A stretch of 64,000 bases of DNA from an uncultured Eubacteriales bacterium. GTDB lineage: Bacteria > Bacillota > Clostridia > Oscillospirales > Oscillospiraceae. The stretch spans positions 33,545-97,544 of the forward strand of contig CAUGSS010000008.1 in NCBI GenBank assembly GCA_959602365.1, read 5' to 3'. The notes beneath the pieces were generated by a model. It saw nothing but the letters and a program-made list of their open reading frames with translations, had not been told where the DNA came from and made no database searches. The position numbers and the translations under genes were made by a program. Below are positions 49,833-58,401 of the stretch, one piece after another. How positions within the stretch are numbered: position 1 is the stretch's first letter; each line of letters opens with the position of its first letter.

Positions 49833-50768
49833 ATGACGGAATTCACCCATCGTCCGGTACTGCTGGACGAGTGTATAGAACATCTGAACATCCGTCCCGA
49901 CGGCGTCTATATTGACGGCACCCTGGGCCGGGCGGGTCACTCCCGGGAGATTGCCCGGCGCCTCACCACGGGGCGGCTGATCTGCATCGACCGGGACCAG
50001 GCGGCCCTGGATGCCGCCCCGGAGCGGCTGGGGGAGTGGATGGACCGGGTCACCCTGGTCCACGGAAACTTCCGGGATCTGGCCGCCGTTATGGATTCCC
50101 TGAACCTGGCCGGAGCCGACGGCATGCTCTTCGATCTGGGCGTGTCCTCCCCCCAGTTGGACGACGGGACCCGGGGCTTCTCCTATATGCAGGACGCCCC
50201 GCTTGACATGAGAATGGACCAATCCGCTCCGCTCACCGGCTACGACGTGGTGAACGCCTGGCCGAGGGAGGAGCTGAAGCGAATCCTCTACCGGTACGGG
50301 GAAGAGCGTTATGCGCCCCAGATTGCCGCCGCCATCGAGCGCCGGCGTCAGGAAAAGCCCATTGAGACCACCCTGGAGCTGGTGGAGATTATCCGGAGCG
50401 CCATGCCCCCCGCGGCCCTGCGGGAGAAGCAGCACCCGGCCAAGCGCACCTTCCAGGCCATCCGCATTGCGGTCAACGACGAGCTCTCCGCCGTTGACGA
50501 GCTGCTCCAGGCCGCAATTCCCCGGCTCAACCCGGGCGGGCGGCTCTGCGTCATCAGCTTCCACTCCCTGGAGGACCGGATTGTCAAGACCGCTTTCGCC
50601 GGTTTTGCCAAGGGCTGCACCTGCCCCCCGGACTTTCCGGTCTGTGTGTGCGGAAAAAAGCCCCAGATCCGGCTTACACCCAGAAAACCGATCCTGCCCT
50701 CCCCTCAGGAGCTGGCAGTCAACCCCAGAGCCCGCAGCGCCAAGCTGCGGGTGGCTGAAAAACTTTGA
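49833..50768 (+). CDS. rsmH: 16S rRNA m4C1402 methyltransferase RsmH (MraW)
   Basis: 311 aa. HRPVLLDECIEHL and the SAM motif YIDGTLGRAGHSREIA (about 29-44), then LFDLGVSSPQLDDGTRGFSYMQDAPLDMRMD, the RsmH signature, and KRTFQAIRIAVNDEL. N4-methylates C1402 of 16S rRNA using SAM. Coupled to mraZ by a 4-bp gap. Confidence 0.97.
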   Translation: MTEFTHRPVLLDECIEHLNIRPDGVYIDGTLGRAGHSREIARRLTTGRLICIDRDQAALDAAPERLGEWMDRVTLVHGNFRDLAAVMDSLNLAGADGMLFDLGVSSPQLDDGTRGFSYMQDAPLDMRMDQSAPLTGYDVVNAWPREELKRILYRYGEERYAPQIAAAIERRRQEKPIETTLELVEIIRSAMPPAALREKQHPAKRTFQAIRIAVNDELSAVDELLQAAIPRLNPGGRLCVISFHSLEDRIVKTAFAGFAKGCTCPPDFPVCVCGKKPQIRLTPRKPILPSPQELAVNPRARSAKLRVAEKL

Positions 50769-50805
50769 TTTGAAATTCTGACTTTGACAAGGAGCTGACC
50801 CTAAC

Positions 50806-51405
50806 ATGGCAGATTCCAAGCGCCGGCGCACTGCCGGCCCCACCGGGAGCACCTTTGGCAACGTAGCATACAGTTTGGACTATTACGGCGATGTGGCGGC
50901 CGCCCCCGCCCCCCGGTACGCCCCGCCCCAGCCCCGCACGGAACCCCGGGAAGTGCCCAAGCGCGCCCCCCAGGTCAAGCCCCGGGTCCACGAGCGCAGC
51001 CGGGTCCGGGTTCGGGTCCGGGAGCAGCAGGCGGTGGCCCCCTTTGCGATTCTGGGCTTCCTGGCCGCCGCCGCCATCGCGGTGGTGCTGCTGATGGGCT
51101 ATATCCAGCTCAACAGCGTGTATGCCGAGACGGTCCAGCTGCGCAGCCAGCTGACCGAGTTGGAAAATGCCGGGGTCAATTTGGAGGCCCGGTACGAGGA
51201 GACCTTTGACATCCAGACCCTGGAGCAGGCGGTGGCGGCCGACGGAACGCTGAGCTACCCCACCAGTGAGCAGTCGGTCTACATTGACCTGTCCGAGCCG
51301 GACAACGCCGTGGTCTACGACAATACGGAGGGAACGGGCGGCATCACCGGTTTCTTTCAGGCCGTGGGCGAGCTGATCGCCGCGGCGGTGGAATACTTCC
51401 GTTGA
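50806..51405 (+). CDS. ftsL: FtsL-like division protein
   Basis: 199 aa from ATG 50806 with AAGGAG upstream. Basic, Pro-rich cytoplasmic N-terminus (1-82), one TM helix (about 83-104) and a short coiled coil (LNSVYAETVQLRSQLTELENAGVNLEARYEE) outside, the FtsL/DivIC layout; position between rsmH and the PBP gene fits FtsL. The C-terminal extension ends in an amphipathic ITGFFQAVGELIAAAVEYF. It bridges DivIB and the septal synthase. Confidence 0.85.
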   Translation: MADSKRRRTAGPTGSTFGNVAYSLDYYGDVAAAPAPRYAPPQPRTEPREVPKRAPQVKPRVHERSRVRVRVREQQAVAPFAILGFLAAAAIAVVLLMGYIQLNSVYAETVQLRSQLTELENAGVNLEARYEETFDIQTLEQAVAADGTLSYPTSEQSVYIDLSEPDNAVVYDNTEGTGGITGFFQAVGELIAAAVEYFR

Positions 51406-51443
51406 AACGGAATAGACTGACAATGCCATAATGAAGAGATAGA

Positions 51444-51481
51444 GAGGGCGTAAGAAAAAAGCCGTTTTTTCTTACGCCCTC
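51444..51481 (+). terminator. Long hairpin between ftsL and the PBP gene
   Basis: A 17-bp perfect stem (51444-51460 with 51465-51481), with A6/T6 as its upper part and loop GCCG. T tracts are inside the stem rather than after it. It may act as an attenuator or as an RNA-stability element inside the cluster. Confidence 0.55.
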
Positions 51482-51576
51482 CTGGTTCTTTGGGGCATGG
51501 AACGCCCCGGTCCCGGAAACGCACTGCCGGAAGAGGCTGCGCCTGTTCCGCACAGATCCAAGAAAGGCGAGACACC

Positions 51577-54018
51577 GTGGAAGACAATCAGAAAAAACGC
51601 AGATCAGAACAGATCGCCAAGCGCCGCCTGTTCCGGCGCACCCTGGTGCTGCTGGTGGTGTTCGGCGTGGCGACCTTTGGGGCGCTGCTGGGCAAGCTGT
51701 GGAACCTGCAGATCACCCGCCATGACGAGCTGGAGCAGCAGGCGGTGGAGCAGCAGACCAGTACCCTGACCATCTCCGCCCCCCGGGGCACCATTTATGA
51801 CAGCAATGAAAATGTGCTGGCCATCAGCTCCACAGCCTATGACATTATCATCTCCCCCCGGGCCATCGTGCAGAAACAGCAGGAGCTGGATCAGCAGAAG
51901 GCCGCGGCGGAGGAGGCGAACAACTCCGATAATCCCGCCAGCCAGTATGACGTCAATGTGGAGGACCTGGTGGTCACCGGCATGGCCTCCATCCTGGGGC
52001 TGGATGAGGCGGACGTGCGGGAGCGGTGCCAGGACACCAACAGCCAGTACAAGCGCCTGGCCCAGAAGGTGGACGCGGACACCGAGGAGCAGGTGCGCAA
52101 TTACATCGAGGAGCACGATCTGGCCGGCTGTATTTATCTGCAGCCCAACACCAAGCGCTACTATCCCTACTCCACCCTGGCCAGCCAGATCATCGGCTTT
52201 GCCAATGACAACGGCGGCGCCTCCGGCGTGGAGCTCACCCTGGACGAGGACCTGACCGGGGAAAACGGCCTGGTGGTCACCGCACAGGACGGCGACGGCA
52301 CCGACCTGCTGAACTTCTTCCAGGATTACTATGACGCCCAGGCGGGCAGCGACGTCCACCTGACCATAGATACCAATATCCAGACCATGTGCGAGAGCAT
52401 CCTGGCCGAGGGCATCGAGCGCTATAACGTGCTGGAGGGCGGCTTTGCCATCGTGCTGGACTGCGATACCGGGGCGGTGCGGGGCATGGCCAGTTCCCCC
52501 AACTACGATCTGAACAACTACTCTACCGTCATCGACACCACGCTGCTGGCCGGGGTGGATGAGGCGGCCCAGGCGTATGTGGATGAGGGCATGGACGCTG
52601 AGACCGCCCGGCAGCAGGCCATGACCGACGCGGTGTATACCCAGTGGCGCAACAAGGCCATCAACGACACCTATGAGCCCGGCTCCACCTTCAAGACCCT
52701 GGTGCTGGCCGCCGCCCTGGAGGAGGGGGTCACCAACCCCAACGACACCTTCACCTGCACCGGCTCCATCCAGGTGGCGGACCGGGAGATCAACTGCTCC
52801 AACCGCAGCGGCCACGGCACCCAGGATCTGGCCACCGCCGTGGGCCACTCCTGCAACCCCGCCTTCATCACCATGGGGCAGCGGCTGGGCCAGGAGACCT
52901 TCTACAACTATCTTGAGGCCTTCGGCATTGTAAGCCAGGACGGCGGCGCCACCTCCACCGGCATCGATCTGCCCGGCGAGAGCACCAGCATCGTCTGGTC
53001 CCTGGAGAACTTCGGCACCGTGGAGCTGGCCACCGCCTCCTTCGGCCAGCGTTTTCAGGTCACCCCCATCCAGCTGATCTCTGCGGCCAACGCCGTGGTC
53101 AACGGCGGCTACTACTACCAGCCCTATGTGGTGGACTATGTGGAGGACGGCGACGGCAATGTGACCTATTCCGCCGACACCACCGCCCTGCGCCAGGTCA
53201 TCAGCGATTCCACCTCTGCCCTGTGCCGGGAGATGCTGGAGGGCGTGGTGGCCAACGGCCTGACCGGCAAAAACGCCTACCGGGCGGGCTACCGCATCGG
53301 CGGCAAGACCGGCACCTCTGAGACCCTGAAGGACGTGGACGGCAACGGCGTCAATGAGTACATCGTCTCCTTCCTGGGCTTTGCCCCGGCGGATGACCCG
53401 GAGATCATTGTCCTGGTGGCCTTTGACAGCCCCCAGAATGTGGGCAGCAAGAGCTATCCCGTCACCGCGGACGGAGAGTACATCTCCGGTGGCAATATGG
53501 CCGCCCCGTCGGCCGGCGATCTGATTGTGGAGATCCTGGACTACCTGGACTACGGCAAGCAGTACACCGCCGAGGAGCTGGCGGGGGCGGATACCATCGT
53601 CCCCTACCTGACCGGCTACGATGTGGCCACCGCCCGGCAGATCTGCCAGGAGCGGGGCTTCACCTGCCGGGTGGAGGGGGAAGGGGACGACAGCAGCATC
53701 GTCAACTACCAGACCGCCCAGGGCGGCACCTACATTCCCAAGGGCAATGAGCTGGTGCTCTACATCGGGGACGCCACTCCGCCGGAGAGCGTCACCGTGC
53801 CCAACCTGTCCGGCCTGACCCCGGAGGAGGCCGAACAGGCGCTGAACCAGGTTGGCCTGTACATGGAGGCGACCGGCGCCTCCCAGTACTATACCTCTGC
53901 AACCCGCGCCTTTGACCAGAGCGTGGCAGAGGGGGAGAGCGTGGAACCGGGCAGCGTCATCACCGTCACCTTCCGGGATTCGTCAGAGACAGAGAACGAA
54001 ACCGACGTCATTGGCTAG
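51577..54018 (+). CDS. Class B penicillin-binding protein with PASTA domains (FtsI/SpoVD type)
   Basis: 813 aa from GTG 51577 with AAAGGCG upstream. N-terminal TM (about 22-42), dimerisation domain (SAPRGTIYDSN), transpeptidase with S370TFK, S425CN and K577TG, then two PASTA repeats (about 672-735 and 738-800). Crosslinks septal peptidoglycan outside the membrane. PASTA-bearing members at this locus include both PbpB (division) and SpoVD (spore cortex), and I cannot separate them here. It overlaps the degenerate Mur ligase gene by 8 bp. Confidence 0.93.
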   Translation: MEDNQKKRRSEQIAKRRLFRRTLVLLVVFGVATFGALLGKLWNLQITRHDELEQQAVEQQTSTLTISAPRGTIYDSNENVLAISSTAYDIIISPRAIVQKQQELDQQKAAAEEANNSDNPASQYDVNVEDLVVTGMASILGLDEADVRERCQDTNSQYKRLAQKVDADTEEQVRNYIEEHDLAGCIYLQPNTKRYYPYSTLASQIIGFANDNGGASGVELTLDEDLTGENGLVVTAQDGDGTDLLNFFQDYYDAQAGSDVHLTIDTNIQTMCESILAEGIERYNVLEGGFAIVLDCDTGAVRGMASSPNYDLNNYSTVIDTTLLAGVDEAAQAYVDEGMDAETARQQAMTDAVYTQWRNKAINDTYEPGSTFKTLVLAAALEEGVTNPNDTFTCTGSIQVADREINCSNRSGHGTQDLATAVGHSCNPAFITMGQRLGQETFYNYLEAFGIVSQDGGATSTGIDLPGESTSIVWSLENFGTVELATASFGQRFQVTPIQLISAANAVVNGGYYYQPYVVDYVEDGDGNVTYSADTTALRQVISDSTSALCREMLEGVVANGLTGKNAYRAGYRIGGKTGTSETLKDVDGNGVNEYIVSFLGFAPADDPEIIVLVAFDSPQNVGSKSYPVTADGEYISGGNMAAPSAGDLIVEILDYLDYGKQYTAEELAGADTIVPYLTGYDVATARQICQERGFTCRVEGEGDDSSIVNYQTAQGGTYIPKGNELVLYIGDATPPESVTVPNLSGLTPEEAEQALNQVGLYMEATGASQYYTSATRAFDQSVAEGESVEPGSVITVTFRDSSETENETDVIG

Positions 54019-54676
54019 CCCGCGGCTGTGCGCCGTGCTGGGCGAGGACGCGCCGGTGACCGCCTGCCTGCTCAGCCAGATTCTGGCCGGGCGGGGGCGG
54101 ACGGGACTGGCGGCGCTGTCCCCCGGCTTTGACGGCGGGGTGGAAGCGCTGCTGGAGGAGCTGATCCGTTCCGGCTGCCGATTTGCCGTGGCCGCCCTGC
54201 CCGAGCGGCAGGGGGCGCTGGGCCGCGGCGTGGACACCGCAGTCATTCTCACCCGCGGTACGGGAGAAGCCGCGGAGGAGCTGCTGGGGCTGTGCCGCGA
54301 CGCGGTCATCAACCTGGACGACCCGGACGGGGCGGTGCAGCGCCGTCCCCAGGGCCGGGTCTGGACCATCTCGGAGCGCCGGGACGAGGCGGATGTGACC
54401 GCCAAAAACCTGCGCCTGCTGCCGTTCCGCACGGAGTTCGAGGCGGTGACCGGGGGCGGCATCTGCCGCCTGAGTGTCCCGCTGCCCGACGGGCGGGGGC
54501 TCTATCCGGGGCTGGCGGCGGTGTGTGCTGCGCTGTCCTTCGGCATTGGCCTGGAGGAGAGCGCCCTGCGGCTGCGCCGGGCGGAGCCGGTGCCGGTGGG
54601 CATGGTGCCCCTGGCCGGAGGCAGCCCCTTTGCCGCTGCCGGGTATTTTGAGCATCCCTCCGGCCCCGGCGCTTGA
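54011..54676 (+). CDS. Degenerate MurE-like protein lacking the ATP-binding loop
   Basis: 221 aa. Start probably TTG 54011 overlapping the PBP stop (TTGGCTAG); the binding site is weak. It aligns by eye with the central domain of MurE: VTACLLSQILAGRGRTGLAALSPG where the GTNGKTT P-loop and its follow-on should be, RDAVINLDDPDGAV for the family's aviN-DD, DVTAKNLRLLPFRTEF for the substrate strand, YPGLAAVCAALSFGIGLEESALRLR for N-laAia-a-lGi, and AAGYFEHPSG where VDYAHTP is expected. GKT and the Mg/ATP residues are gone, so ligase activity is unlikely. It sits where murE/murF normally lie. Open and coupled, so not an obvious pseudogene. Confidence 0.7.
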   Translation: MASPRLCAVLGEDAPVTACLLSQILAGRGRTGLAALSPGFDGGVEALLEELIRSGCRFAVAALPERQGALGRGVDTAVILTRGTGEAAEELLGLCRDAVINLDDPDGAVQRRPQGRVWTISERRDEADVTAKNLRLLPFRTEFEAVTGGGICRLSVPLPDGRGLYPGLAAVCAALSFGIGLEESALRLRRAEPVPVGMVPLAGGSPFAAAGYFEHPSGPGA

Positions 54677-54701
54677 CAGAGCCGCCGCCGGAAGGTACAA
54701 T
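54673..54701 (+). promoter_or_regulatory. Internal promoter ahead of mraY
   Basis: TTGACA (54673-54678) overlaps the stop codon of the MurE-like gene; 17-bp spacer; TACAAT (54696-54701). It gives mraY and downstream genes their own start with a 140-nt leader. Confidence 0.72.
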
Positions 54702-54846
54702 CAAATGCTGGCCCCGACACCGGAAGCGGTGCGGCGGCCCTGGCGTGCGGCCGCTGCGCCGCCCGGCATCTGCCCGCAGGGGCGGATTGGCCGGCGCCCC
54801 TGGACATCCTGTCGGAACAGACTGAAACAGAGAGGATACAAGAGAT

Positions 54847-55839
54847 ATGATTCAATCAATCATCAGCTTCGTCGTGGCCTTTGGGGTCTCCGCCCTGATC
54901 GGGCGCTTTCTGATTCCCTGGCTGCGGGCCCTGAAGGCGGGACAGACCATCAAGGAAATCGGCCCGAAGTGGCACATGTCCAAGCAGGGCACCCCCACCA
55001 TGGGCGGGATCATGTTCATTGCCGGCATCCTGATCGCCGTGTTGGTGGCGGGCTGGGGCGGCTTTATGGCGGGGGATTTCACCGCCCTGATTGTCTATCT
55101 CTTCGCCCTGGTATTCGGCATCATCGGCTTCATTGACGACTTTTTCAAGGTGAAGTTCCACAAGAATGAGGGGCTCACCGCCGCCCAGAAGTTTTTGCTC
55201 CAGCTGGCGGCGGCCATCGCCTTTGTGGTGCTGCTCCGGTTCACCGGCCACATCGACAACCATCTCTACATTCCCTTTGCCAATATCACTGTGCACATCC
55301 CCTGGGCGGCCTATATGGTGCTGGCGGCCTTTATCATTGTGGGATGCGTCAACTCGGTCAACCTCACCGACGGCATTGACGGCCTGGCCACCGGCGTGAC
55401 CATGCCCGTGGCCCTGTTCTTCACCGCCGTGGCCCTGACCTGGGGCATGACCGGGGCGGGGGTGCTGAGCGCCGCCCTGTTCGGCGGCCTGTGCGCCTTT
55501 TTGCTCTACAACTTTCACCCGGCCAAGGTGTTCATGGGGGACACCGGCTCCCTGTTCCTGGGGGGCATGGTGTGCGGGCTGGCCTTCGCGCTGGATATCC
55601 CCCTGGTACTGATCCTGGTGGGCATCATCTATATCTGTGAGACGCTCAGCGACATCATCCAGGTGGCCTACTTCAAGCTGACCCACGGCAAGCGGATTTT
55701 CCGCATGGCGCCCCTGCACCACCACCTGGAGATGGGCGGCTGGAGTGAGGTCAAGCTGTTCTGCGTGTTTACCGGCATCACCGCCCTGTGCTGCATTTTG
55801 GCCTACTGGGGGGTTATGGACCGGTTCCCGGTGCTCTGA
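54847..55839 (+). CDS. mraY: Phospho-N-acetylmuramoyl-pentapeptide transferase MraY
   Basis: 330 aa with about ten TM helices. Makes lipid I on the inner face of the membrane. Motifs: KEIGPKWHMSKQGTPTMGG, FIDDFFKVKFHKNEGLTA (Asp-Asp), NSVNLTDGIDGLATG, VFMGDTGSLFLGG and APLHHHLEMGGWSE. The 170-bp gap upstream carries a promoter. Confidence 0.97.
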   Translation: MIQSIISFVVAFGVSALIGRFLIPWLRALKAGQTIKEIGPKWHMSKQGTPTMGGIMFIAGILIAVLVAGWGGFMAGDFTALIVYLFALVFGIIGFIDDFFKVKFHKNEGLTAAQKFLLQLAAAIAFVVLLRFTGHIDNHLYIPFANITVHIPWAAYMVLAAFIIVGCVNSVNLTDGIDGLATGVTMPVALFFTAVALTWGMTGAGVLSAALFGGLCAFLLYNFHPAKVFMGDTGSLFLGGMVCGLAFALDIPLVLILVGIIYICETLSDIIQVAYFKLTHGKRIFRMAPLHHHLEMGGWSEVKLFCVFTGITALCCILAYWGVMDRFPVL

Positions 55840-55910
55840 CCGGGAAAATTCGGCCCGGCCGGAGCGGAAGAATACCCATTGTTTTCCTTTGATCGAAAGG
55901 GGGAAGGACC

Positions 55911-57122
55911 ATGGCACGGATTGCAAAACGGGATCTGACCCGGCAGCAGCAGCTGGCCCGGGGGCCGGTGGATCTGCCCTTCCTGGCCCTGGTGCTGCTG
56001 TTGCTGGGCATCGGGCTGGTCATGCTGCTGTCCGCCTCCTCCTATACTGCGTCGGTGGAGAAGGTCTCCAACTACGACGCCGCCTTCTATTTCAAGCGCC
56101 AGGCCGCCTTCGCGGTGATGGGGCTGGTCATCATGTATGTGGCCTCCAAATTCGACTACCAGTGGCTGCGGGGGATTTCGCCCTTTATCATGCTGGCGGC
56201 CATCCTGCTGCTGATGGCGGTGCTGGTGATCGGCAGCACCAGCAACCAGGCCACCCGCTGGCTGGAGCTGGGCCCGCTGCGCTTTCAGCCCTCGGAGGTG
56301 GCCAAGGTGGGCGTAGTGCTCTTTTTCTCCGCCTGCCTGTGTAAGCGGGATCAGAGCGGAGAACACAAGCTGAAGGGCCGCTATCGGGAGCCCATTCAGA
56401 GCCTGCGCAAGTTCTGGTACTGGTCCGACCTCCACGACATCTGGTATCTGGTGCTCATCCTGGTGGTGCTGGTGGTGCTGCTGATTCTGGAGCCCCACCT
56501 GTCGGGCACCATCCTGATCTGTGCCGCCGCCGCCGCGGTGTTCTTCGCCGCCGGAGTCAAGCTGTTCTGGTTCATCCTGGGCGGCGGCCTGGGGGTCGTG
56601 GGCGTTTGGATCCTCCTGGTGGTGGTGGGCTACAACGGCGCCCGGCTTCAGACCTGGCAAAACCCCTGGTGGGATCCCGGCGATGAGAGCTATCAGATCC
56701 TCCAGTCCATCCTGGCGGTGGCCTCCGGCGGGCTGAACGGCCTGGGCCTGGGCATGAGCCGCCAGAAGTACAGCTATCTGCCCGAGGAGCAGAACGACTT
56801 CATCTTCGCCATTGTCTGCGAGGAACTGGGCTTCATCGGGGCGGCCATCATCATTATCCTGTTCGCCCTGCTGATTATCCGGGGCTATTGGCTGGCCCTC
56901 CACGCCCGGGACCGGTTCGGCGCCCTGGTCATCGTGGGATTCACCACGCTGCTGGCGGTGCAGGTGTTCATGAACATCGCCGTGGTCATCAACCTGATCC
57001 CCGCCACCGGCATCTCGCTGCCCTTCTTCAGCTACGGCGGCACCGCCCTGATCATTCAGCTGGCGGAGATGGGGGTTATCCTATCGGTATCAAGGCAGAT
57101 CCCGGCCCCGGCCCAGGAATAG
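55911..57122 (+). CDS. ftsW: Septal peptidoglycan glycosyltransferase FtsW (SEDS family)
   Basis: 403 aa, about ten TM helices, AAAGGGGGAAGG upstream. SEDS signatures: GIGLVMLLSASSY in TM1, GSTSNQATRWLELGPLRFQPSEVAKVG (catalytic loop) and PATGISLPFFSYGGTALIIQLAEMG at the end. Pairs with the class B PBP to build septal wall. In spore-formers SpoVE has the same fold, so this copy may serve sporulation too. murD, often next to it, is absent. Confidence 0.93.
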   Translation: MARIAKRDLTRQQQLARGPVDLPFLALVLLLLGIGLVMLLSASSYTASVEKVSNYDAAFYFKRQAAFAVMGLVIMYVASKFDYQWLRGISPFIMLAAILLLMAVLVIGSTSNQATRWLELGPLRFQPSEVAKVGVVLFFSACLCKRDQSGEHKLKGRYREPIQSLRKFWYWSDLHDIWYLVLILVVLVVLLILEPHLSGTILICAAAAAVFFAAGVKLFWFILGGGLGVVGVWILLVVVGYNGARLQTWQNPWWDPGDESYQILQSILAVASGGLNGLGLGMSRQKYSYLPEEQNDFIFAIVCEELGFIGAAIIIILFALLIIRGYWLALHARDRFGALVIVGFTTLLAVQVFMNIAVVINLIPATGISLPFFSYGGTALIIQLAEMGVILSVSRQIPAPAQE

Positions 57123-57161
57123 CCCGCTGAAGCTGTCACCTCAGCCAAGGAGGTTTTTCAA

Positions 57162-58286
57162 ATGATGAAAGTGCTCTTCACCTGCGGCGGAACCGCGGGG
57201 CATATCAATCCGGCGGTGGCCCTGGCCGGGATGTTTCAGAAGCGCAACGGCGCCCAGATCCTCTTCGTGGGGGCCGACGGGGGGATGGAGAACCGGCTGG
57301 TGCCCCGGGAGGGATACGAGATCCGTACCGTCACCATCACCAGCTTTTACCGCTCCCTGAGCGCATCCTCGCTGAAGCACAACCTGGCCACACTGCGCAA
57401 TCTGAGCCGCTCCAAGGGGCAGGCCAAGCGGATCTTGGATGACTTCAAGCCCGACCTTGTGGTGGGCACGGGGGGCTACGCCTCCTATCCCGTGGTGCGG
57501 GAGGCGGCCAGACGGGGCATCCCCACCGCCGTTCACGAGTCCAATGCCCAGCCGGGCCTGACCACCAGGATGCTGGCCAAGTATGTGGACAAGGTGATGG
57601 TGGGCTTTGAGGAGAGCCGGAGGCATTACCCCCACCCGGAGCGGGTGGAGGTCACCGGCACTCCGGTGCGGGGGGAGTTCTTTGAGCTGACCCGTGCCGA
57701 GGCCCGCCAGAAGCTGGGGTTCCGGGACGACAAACCGGTGGTGCTCACCAGCTGGGGTTCCCTGGGGGCCCAGGTCATGAATGAGTACATGGTGGATTTT
57801 GTGGTCCGGGAGTGCCGGGAGGGCACGCCCTTCCACCACATCTACGGGGTGGGCACCCGCTATTACCAGCGGGTGATGGAGGCCATTGCCGCCAAGGGGG
57901 TGGACCTGAAGGACTATCCGGACGTGGATGTGCGGGAGTATATCTACGATATGCCGGTAGCCATGGGGGCGTCTGACCTGGTGCTCAGCCGGGCCGGGGC
58001 GTCCACCATTTCCGAACTCACCGCCACCACCCATCCGGCCATCCTGGTGCCCTCACCCAATGTGACGGCCCACCACCAGGAGAAAAATGCCCGGGTGCTC
58101 TCCGACCGGGGGGGCGCGGTGCTGATGCTGGAGGAGCAGGCCAGCGGCGACAAGCTCTACGACACGGTGCGGGAGCTGCTCGCCCACCCCGACCGGCTGG
58201 AGCAGATGCGCGCCGGGCTTCGGGAGCTGGCCATTGACGACGCCAACGAGCGGATTTATCAGGTGCTCTGCAACCTGATCCAATGA
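57162..58286 (+). CDS. murG: MurG, lipid II synthase
   Basis: 374 aa; AAGGAGG 7 nt before ATG 57162. GT28 glycosyltransferase that adds GlcNAc to lipid I. GGTAGHINPAVALAG (about 7-21), VVGTGGYASYPVV, HESNAQPGLTTR and ASDLVLSRAGASTISELTA (UDP-binding, C-terminal domain). Standard length, peripheral on the inner membrane face. Confidence 0.97.
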   Translation: MMKVLFTCGGTAGHINPAVALAGMFQKRNGAQILFVGADGGMENRLVPREGYEIRTVTITSFYRSLSASSLKHNLATLRNLSRSKGQAKRILDDFKPDLVVGTGGYASYPVVREAARRGIPTAVHESNAQPGLTTRMLAKYVDKVMVGFEESRRHYPHPERVEVTGTPVRGEFFELTRAEARQKLGFRDDKPVVLTSWGSLGAQVMNEYMVDFVVRECREGTPFHHIYGVGTRYYQRVMEAIAAKGVDLKDYPDVDVREYIYDMPVAMGASDLVLSRAGASTISELTATTHPAILVPSPNVTAHHQEKNARVLSDRGGAVLMLEEQASGDKLYDTVRELLAHPDRLEQMRAGLRELAIDDANERIYQVLCNLIQ

Positions 58287-58401
58287 GCTGTATGGGCCTG
58301 GGGCGGTGCTGCCGACCCGGGCCCATGCTGAGCATGTTTGAACCCCAATTCCCCTTTGCGCATAGGATGAGACAAAGTCCTAGGAATGCGGAGGAAGGAA
58401 T

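Noticed and set aside
58363..58382. TAGGA-N10-TCCTA hairpin before murA
   Set aside because: Five-bp arms are too weak to call a regulatory structure.
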